A stretch of 64,000 bases of DNA, taken from Lepus europaeus (Eukaryota; Chordata; Mammalia; Lagomorpha; Leporidae). Shown here in pieces: positions 58,056 to 64,000 of this stretch. The stretch is from NCBI RefSeq assembly GCF_033115175.1, contig NC_084830.1, forward strand, positions 118,384,709 to 118,448,708. Direction: 5' to 3'. A program made the translations under genes and the position numbers. Below the pieces are notes generated by a model, which was not told the DNA's origin, did no database searches, and saw nothing but the letters and a program-made list of their open reading frames with translations. How positions within the stretch are numbered: position 1 is the stretch's first letter; every line of letters begins with the position of its first letter.

Positions 58056-58393
58056 TTCTTTCTTTCTTTTTTAATGATTTATGTATTTATTTTGAAAGGC
58101 AGATTTACACACAGAGAAGAGAGAGATAGATCATCTTCCATTCACTGGTTCACTCCCCAACTGGTTGCAACTACTGGAATTGTCCTGGTCCAAAACCAGG
58201 AACCAGGAGCTTCTTCCGAGTCTTCCACATGGGTACAGGGACCCACAGACATGGACCATTGTTCTTTGCTTTCCCAGATGCATTAGCAGGGAACTGGATC
58301 AGAAGTGGAGCAATCAGGACATGAACCAGCATCCATATTTGATACCAGCATCTCAAGCAGCAATTTTATCTGCTATGCCATAATATTGGTCCC
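58056..58393 (-). mobile_element. tRNA-derived SINE with 12-bp duplication
   Basis: Minus-strand copy with (TTTC)n tail complement. TAAAATATTTCT lies at 58044-58055 and 58394-58405. Confidence 0.9.
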
Positions 58394-58405
58394 TAAAATA
58401 TTTCT

Positions 58406-59090
58406 AGGAAAGCATACCCTTTGAAAAATATCTATTTTTTGTAGATGTCTTGAGGAATTAAAGGAGGATCTATTTCATCTGTTGTCCTTAAATGTAATAG
58501 AAATTCTACAGAATTTTAAGCAGAGAATCTGTCCCTTTCAAGAGAGAAACAATATGCATAGACAGATATGTGTCATTCACACACCATGACACTTTTTCTC
58601 AGGAACTTTAAATTAAGCAATTAAGCAAAACAAAACAGAGCCATGAGCATGATTCTCTCTGGCACTGATGCATCCTAAGCTATCCACAGCTGAATTAATG
58701 TGCTTTGATGGGATATTGACTTACCCGTTTGAAAGTTCATTTATCACAATCCTGTGAACTGTGAAATGGTTTTCAGCATTTGGTTAATCCAGTTCTGTGG
58801 TTCATAATTTATTATTATGATTGAGAAAAGGAAGATTATATTGAACCATTTGAGTCCCCAGAAGATGTATTAAAGCAAAAAGAAGAATCTGATGATTTCT
58901 GAGAATGTAATTTGCCTAGGCCAAGCAAAAAATACATGTTGAAAACCCATGAAGCAAAGAGTTCACCTAATATTACACACTTTCATTGCAATATTTTGTT
59001 ACCTTTGAATTTTGAGTCTACGTGTATTCAAATGTATCCTCAAATGGTAGAATTCACATGTGTAGAAGGAAAGGAAATAGAAAATCCACA
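58406..59090. other. repeat-free stretch, conserved-element candidate
   Basis: No repeat text. About 58590-58880 is rich in TAATT/ATTA cores and of even complexity. No gene. Confidence 0.5.
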
Positions 59091-59437
59091 GGGCCAGCAT
59101 TTGCCATAGCAAACCTGCATTTTGCTTAGCAAACTTTTGGCATAGCAAAACCATAAAAAAGCCACCACCTGCTCTGCTGGTATCCCATATGGGCTCCAGT
59201 TGTTATTCTGGCTGCTCCATTTCTGATCAGCTCCCTAATAATGACCTAGAAAAGCCACAGAAGATGGCCCTCATGATTGGACTCCTGCCACCCACATAGG
59301 AGATCTGGAAGAAACTCTGGCTGCTGCCGTTGCAGCCATGTAGGGAGTAACCAGTGGATGAAAGATCTCACTCTTCTGTCTCTCCTCTCTGTGTGTAACT
59401 CTGCCTTTCAAATAAATAATAAATATTAAAAAAAACT
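59091..59437 (+). mobile_element. tRNA-derived SINE with rearranged head
   Basis: The head region contains a local triplication of a CATAGCAAA-like unit (59104-59150) before the normal body and AAATAAATAATAAATA tail. Confidence 0.82.
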
Positions 59438-59717
59438 ACTTGCGCATGGAATTTTATGTCCTACTTATTAGTCTTACTTCTTTGTTGACAGAATAATTAT
59501 AATTTTGTGAGTTTTCATCCACTAAATATTTGCCAGTGAAACATTCTAAAATATGCAGCACGTGTGTGTCTTCATATCCTTAATGTTTGTTTTTTGGTTA
59601 ATACTGTCTAATATCAGCACCATGGGAAGCTTAATTAGCAAAATTCCCTTTGGATTCAGTTTTCCCTTCTGGTGTAAAATGCCAATTCTTTGCCAAATCA
59701 TGGCTACCATCTACATT
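59438..59717. other. unassigned spacer
   Basis: Nothing recognised. Confidence 0.5.
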
Positions 59718-59950
59718 AGTTTCTTTTTAAAATTTTTTTTCATTTATTAAACTTTTATTTAATGAATATAAATTTCCAAAGTACAGCTTATGGGTTACAA
59801 TGGCTTCCCCCCTCCCATAACTTCCCTCCCGCCCGCAACCCTCCCCTCTCCTGCTCCTTCTCCCCTTCCATTCACATCAAGATTCATTTTCAATTCTCTT
59901 TATATACAGAAGATCAGTTTAGTATATTAGGTAAATTACAAACCTTGTTA
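59718..59950 (-). mobile_element. L1 3' end, lagomorph type, antisense, short
   Basis: T-rich start, AATTTCCAAAGTACAGCTTA, then a C-rich tract (59824-59846) and CATTTTCAATTCTCTTTATA. Heavily 5' truncated copy of the element seen at 62140. Confidence 0.88.
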
Positions 59951-60079
59951 CATTAGTTTCTACTTACCGTGTTTCTTTTAGAGTGTGGGTGCAGACTCAG
60001 GTGGTGCCTCTTATCTGGATGTTTCCAGTGTGGGCTAAGGCTTTGCTTGTGTTCACTCTCATACAGAGAAAATATCAGG

Positions 60080-60258
60080 TAGTGTCAAACTTGAGTCCTG
60101 ATCCAGTGCTGAGTAACTATGTAACCTTGCTCAAGTATATTAAACTCTGTCTTCATTCAAAAAATGGGAACAATAAAACTTTGCTTCCCATGTTTGTTAC
60201 AAAGACTAAATGAAATCACACATGTGATGCCTATAACACAGTATCTGACACATAATAA
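60080..60258 (+). mobile_element. MIR-like fragment
   Basis: ACTATGTAACCTTGCTCAAG followed by AAAATGGGAACAATAAAACT and a closing ATCTGACACATAATAAG fits the MIR body and 3' end. Confidence 0.7.
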
Positions 60259-60274
60259 GATACCACTAGATTTT

Positions 60275-60585
60275 TTTTTATTTGACAGATAAAGTTAGAC
60301 AGTGAGAGAGAGAAAGAGACAGAAAGGTCTTCCCTCCGCTGGTTCACCCCCCAAATGGCCGCTATGGCCAGAGCTACGCTGATCCAAAGCCAGGAGCCAG
60401 GTGATTCTTTCTGGTGTCCCATGTGGGTGCAGGGGCCCAAGCACTTGTGCCATCCTCCACTGCCTTCCTGGGCCACAGCAGAGAGCTGGACTGGAAGAGG
60501 AGCAACCGGGACTAGAACCTGGTGCCCACATGGGATGCCAGCGCCACAGGTGAAGGACCAACCAAGTGAGCCACGGCACCGGCCC
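60275..60585 (-). mobile_element. C-type SINE with 16-bp duplication
   Basis: Minus-strand copy with GATACCACTAGATTTT exactly repeated at 60259-60274 and 60586-60601, inserted at the MIR 3' end. Confidence 0.96.
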
Positions 60586-60601
60586 GATACCACTAGATTT
60601 T

Positions 60602-61029
60602 AACTGCTATCATCATTGTAAAATTATTTTTTAATACAAAGGTATAAACAGGTTCAACAAAATGAAGTCACTAATTGTCATAGCTTTGGACCTCATCCAT
60701 AAAGTAAATATTATGTTTATTTATTAATTAATTCTCAAAGAAAGATGCTATAAAGAACTCTTTCTACCTCCCAGTATATACTGAAAGCTGGAATCTGAGA
60801 AAGCACAAGATTACTGACATTTTGCTTATACTTAAATCCCATGCTTTTTTGAAAAGAAGATCAACAGTGATCAACCAGATGAATCCAGCTACAAGAGAGT
60901 CCAGATCCAGATGAAATAAAATACAAGTCAGCCCCGATTCCTAGAAACTTTACGGAAATGTGGGTGTGTCTTATTCTGGGCTAAATATTACTTTCTTAAT
61001 TTAGTAGTTATATTCATATTCAATATCTA
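60602..61029. other. unassigned spacer
   Basis: Nothing recognised. Confidence 0.5.
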
Positions 61030-61660
61030 AGATAGTGAAACTTTGCACAGGCAATAAAAACAAAAATAAATGGGACTAACTCAAATTGAGAAGCTCTACA
61101 GTGCAAAGGAAACATTCAACAAAGTGAAAAGGCAACAAACAGAATGAGAGAAAATATTTGTAAACTATGCAATTGATAAAGAATTAATATCCAGGATCTA
61201 TAAAGAGCTCAAGAAACTCAGTAACAACAAAACAAACAAGTCAGTTAAGAAATGGGCAAAAGACATGAACAAATATTTTTCAAAGGATGAAATTCAAATG
61301 GCCAACAAGCGCATGAAAAAAATGTTTAGGATCACTGCCATTAGGGAAATGCAATAGAAACCATAATGAGGTTTCACTTGAACCCAGTTAAAATGGCTAT
61401 CATCCAAAAATCAAGCAAGTGCTGGCAAGAACAGGGGGGAAATACACTGTTGGTGGAAATGTAAAGTAGCACAACCATATGAAAGACAGTGTGGAGATTC
61501 CTCAGAAATCTGAAGATAGATTTACTATATGACCCAGCAATCCCACTTCTTGGAATATATCCAAATGAAATGAAATCAGCGTATGAAAAAGTTATTTGTA
61601 CCCCCAAGTTTCTTGCAGCTCAAATCACAATAGCTAAGACAGGGAATCGACCCAGTCATT
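61030..61660 (+). mobile_element. L1 ORF2 3' part, sense
   Basis: Well-preserved L1 text: AAGAAATGGGCAAAAGACAT, CACTGTTGGTGGAAATGTAA, TATATGACCCAGCAATCCCA. Several stops interrupt the frame. The best preserved of the sense L1 pieces here. Confidence 0.9.
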
Positions 61661-61674
61661 AGTTAAATGTAGTA

Positions 61675-61780
61675 TGAACCAACCAGCAGATAGAAGATCT
61701 CTTGCTATGTCTCCCTCTTTCTCTGTCATTATGCCTTTTGAATATAAATAAATAAGTAAATCAATAAATTTCAAAATAGA
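61675..61780 (+). mobile_element. SINE 3' fragment
   Basis: Only the last part is present: AACCAACCAGCAGATAGAAG, TC-rich text and AAATAAATAAGTAAATCAAT. Confidence 0.75.
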
Positions 61781-62139
61781 GGTAGATAAGTCCACATTCT
61801 GAAAAAAAAAATATTTTTAGTACATGTTTTTGTCAGGACCTATCATGCATATAAAATGTCTGTAAAAATTCAATATAGAATACAAAAAATATATTGTAAC
61901 AAAACAGATATATTGAGATTTAATTGTTGTTTTTAGCCTTGTTTATACTCTTGTGGAACTTTGGACTTTCTATTTTTTTTATTTGTTGAATATTAAGGTT
62001 AGGAGCACATTAAGCCTGTGATTTTGGAGTAGACTGAAATTATGTTTTTGCAAAAATTAAAAAAAGGAATAAAGATGAAATGCACAAGATATTTTCTTTT
62101 TATAAAATAAAAAAACTAATAATTTCTTATTTTTTGTTC
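61781..62139. other. unassigned spacer
   Basis: AT-rich, nothing recognised. Confidence 0.5.
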
Positions 62140-63317
62140 TTTTAAAATATTATTTATTTTTCAACTTTTATTTAATAAATATAAATTTCCAAAGTACAAC
62201 TTTTGAATTATAGCAGCTTTTCCCCCATAACCTCCCTCCCACCCACAACCATCCCATCTCCCACTCCCTCTCTCATCCCATCCCATTCTTCAGCATGATT
62301 CATTTTCAATTATCTTTATATACAGGAGATCAACTTAATATATACTAAGTAAAGATTTCAACAGACTGCATCCACAAAGACACACAAAGTATAGAGTACT
62401 GTTTGAGTAGTAGTTTTACCGTTAATTCTCATAGTACAACACATTAAGGGCAGGGGTCCTACATAGGGAGCAGGTGCACAGTGACTCCCATTGTTGATTT
62501 ATCAATTAACACACTTATTTATGACATCAGTAATCAACCAAGGCTCTTGTCATGAGCTGCCAAGGCTATGGAAGCCTCTTGAGTTCGCAACTCCGATCTT
62601 ATTTAGACAATGCATAGTCAAAGTGGAAGTTCTCTCCTCCCTTCAGAGAAAGGTACTGCCTTCTTTTGATGGCCCATTCTTTCTGCTGGGATCTCACTCA
62701 CAGATATCTTTCATTTAGGTCCTTTTTTTTTTTTTGCCACAGTGCCTTGGCTTTCCATGCCTGCAAAACTCAAGGGCTTTTTAGCCAGATCTGAATGCCT
62801 TAAGGGCTGATTCTGAGGCCAGAGTGCTGTTTAGGGCATTTGCCATTCTATGAGTCTGCTGTGTATCCTGTTTCCCATGTAGGATCGTTCTCTCCTTTTT
62901 AATTCTATCAATTATTATTTACAGACACTGGTCTTACTTATGTAATCCCTTTGACACTAAATCCTATCTTTTTGATCAATTATGAACTTAAACTGATCAC
63001 TATAACAAGTAAGATGGCATTGGTACATGCCACCTTGATGGGGATGAGTTGGAATTCCCTGGCACGTTTCTAGCTCTACCATTAGGAGTAAGTCTGAGTA
63101 AGCATGTGCTGAACTGTACATCTCCTCCCTCTCTTATTCCCAGTATTATATTTAACAGGGATCACTTTTCAGTTAAATTTAAATGACTAAGAATAATTGT
63201 GTATGAATTAAAGAGTTCAACCAATGGTATTAAGTAGAACAAAAAATACTAAAAGGAATGAAATAGAAAGTTGTTCCTTAACAGTCTGGACAAGGGCTGA
63301 TCAAGACATTGTTTCTC
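62140..63317 (-). mobile_element. L1 3' UTR, lagomorph type, antisense, longest copy
   Basis: About 1.15 kb of the 3' UTR region: AATTTCCAAAGTACAACTTT, C-rich tract (62222-62280), GGGCAGGGGTCCTACATAGG and more. No ORF2 coding text is reached before the next SINE. Confidence 0.88.
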
Positions 63318-63590
63318 GGCCAGTGCAGTGGCTCACTTGGCTAATCCTCCACCTGTGGTGCCGGCACCCCGAATTCTAGTCTCAGTTGGGGTGCCGGATT
63401 CTGTCCAGAGTTGCTTCTCTTCCAGTCCATCTCTCTGCTGTGGCCTTGGAAGGCAGTGGAGGACGGCCCAGGTGCTTGGGCCCTGCACCCGCATGGGAGA
63501 CCAGGAAGAAGCACCTGGCTCCTGGCTTCGGATCAGTGCAGCATGCCGGCCATAGTGGCCAATTTGGGGAGTGAACCAATGGAAGGAATA

Positions 63591-63634
<44 letters not shown>

Positions 63635-63670
63635 ACTCTGCCTGTTTAAAAAAAAAAGAAAGAAAGAAAA
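63318..63670 (+). mobile_element. young C-type SINE
   Basis: Plus-strand C element (GGCCAGTGCAGTGGCTCACT head, long TC run 63596-63625, A/GAAA tail). Inserted at the 5' side of the L1 3' UTR copy. Confidence 0.94.
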
Positions 63671-64000
63671 AAAAGCATACCATCATTTAATTTCTTCTTC
63701 TGATATCTGATCTGAAACACTTGGGAGAGAGAATCTTGTCTCTGCTCAGTTGTTGTTACAGGTTAGGATTATCTTATAAAAAATATAGCACCTGGGACCA
63801 TAGCTTCACTTGGTAGTTGGCAATTTCAAATAGAAAATGAATTAAGCAAGAAACTCTTAATATATTTGTCATAAATCTTAATCTTAACTCATAATTTTTT
63901 TTACTCAGTAGAAAATGCATATGAGATGCATAGAGTAACTCAGACACACTAATAACAATGAATCTTTTATTATTATAATGAATAAGTAGCAACTAGAGAG
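63671..64000. other. unassigned end of window
   Basis: AT-rich, nothing recognised. Confidence 0.5.

Overview
This is mammalian nuclear DNA from a lagomorph, most likely rabbit or hare. The diagnosis rests on about forty tRNA-headed SINEs of the lagomorph C type. Their signature is a GC-rich tRNA-like head (GGCCGGCGCCGCGGCTCA), a body containing GGCCCAAGTGCTTGGGCC, a (TC)n stretch and an A-rich tail. Three L1 3' ends of a rabbit-like type point the same way. I find no intact protein-coding gene, no functional RNA gene, no CRISPR array and no bacterial or organellar sequence. The window is AT-rich intergenic or deep intronic DNA built largely from repeats.

Layout. About 1-9 kb is an old antisense L1 ORF2 region cut up by SINEs, including SINE-in-SINE nests. 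About 9.3-10.2 kb holds an RPL6 processed pseudogene on the minus strand. About 13.4-14.3 kb is an old SINE split by an unusual retroviral-type insertion. About 14.3-28 kb is mostly repeat-poor sequence with scattered SINEs. About 28-33.4 kb holds three LTR-like segments and an L1 3' end. About 34-39.8 kb is SINEs plus repeat-poor DNA. About 40.5-42.4 kb holds two more LTRs: a CpG-rich solo LTR, and one lodged inside a SINE. About 43-45.5 kb is L1 3' end sequence with microsatellites. About 47.5 kb is a short AT-rich tandem repeat. About 50-64 kb is dense in SINEs and L1 pieces and ends with a long L1 3' UTR copy.

Most notable locus. At 13638-14136 a 499-bp insertion is bounded by TG...CA and by 6-bp direct repeats (CCCAAC), and it splits an older SINE. 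It contains one betaretrovirus-like (ERVK/IAP-type) LTR on the minus strand. Directly abutting its U5 end is not only the 18-nt tRNA-Lys primer-binding site but a near-full-length complement of tRNA-Lys, with its CCA and without its anticodon. A further 116-bp hairpin-rich GC-rich block follows and ends in the same ACAACA hexamer as the LTR. This looks like a retroviral DNA that copied its primer tRNA well past the normal stop, or a small non-autonomous LTR family that carries a tRNA-Lys segment.

The elements do not form a pathway. What can be read is an order of insertion: mammal-wide repeats and old L1 first, then older SINEs, then LTRs and young C-type SINEs with near-perfect target duplications. 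Repeat family names are from memory of consensus features, and exact boundaries need a repeat-library search.
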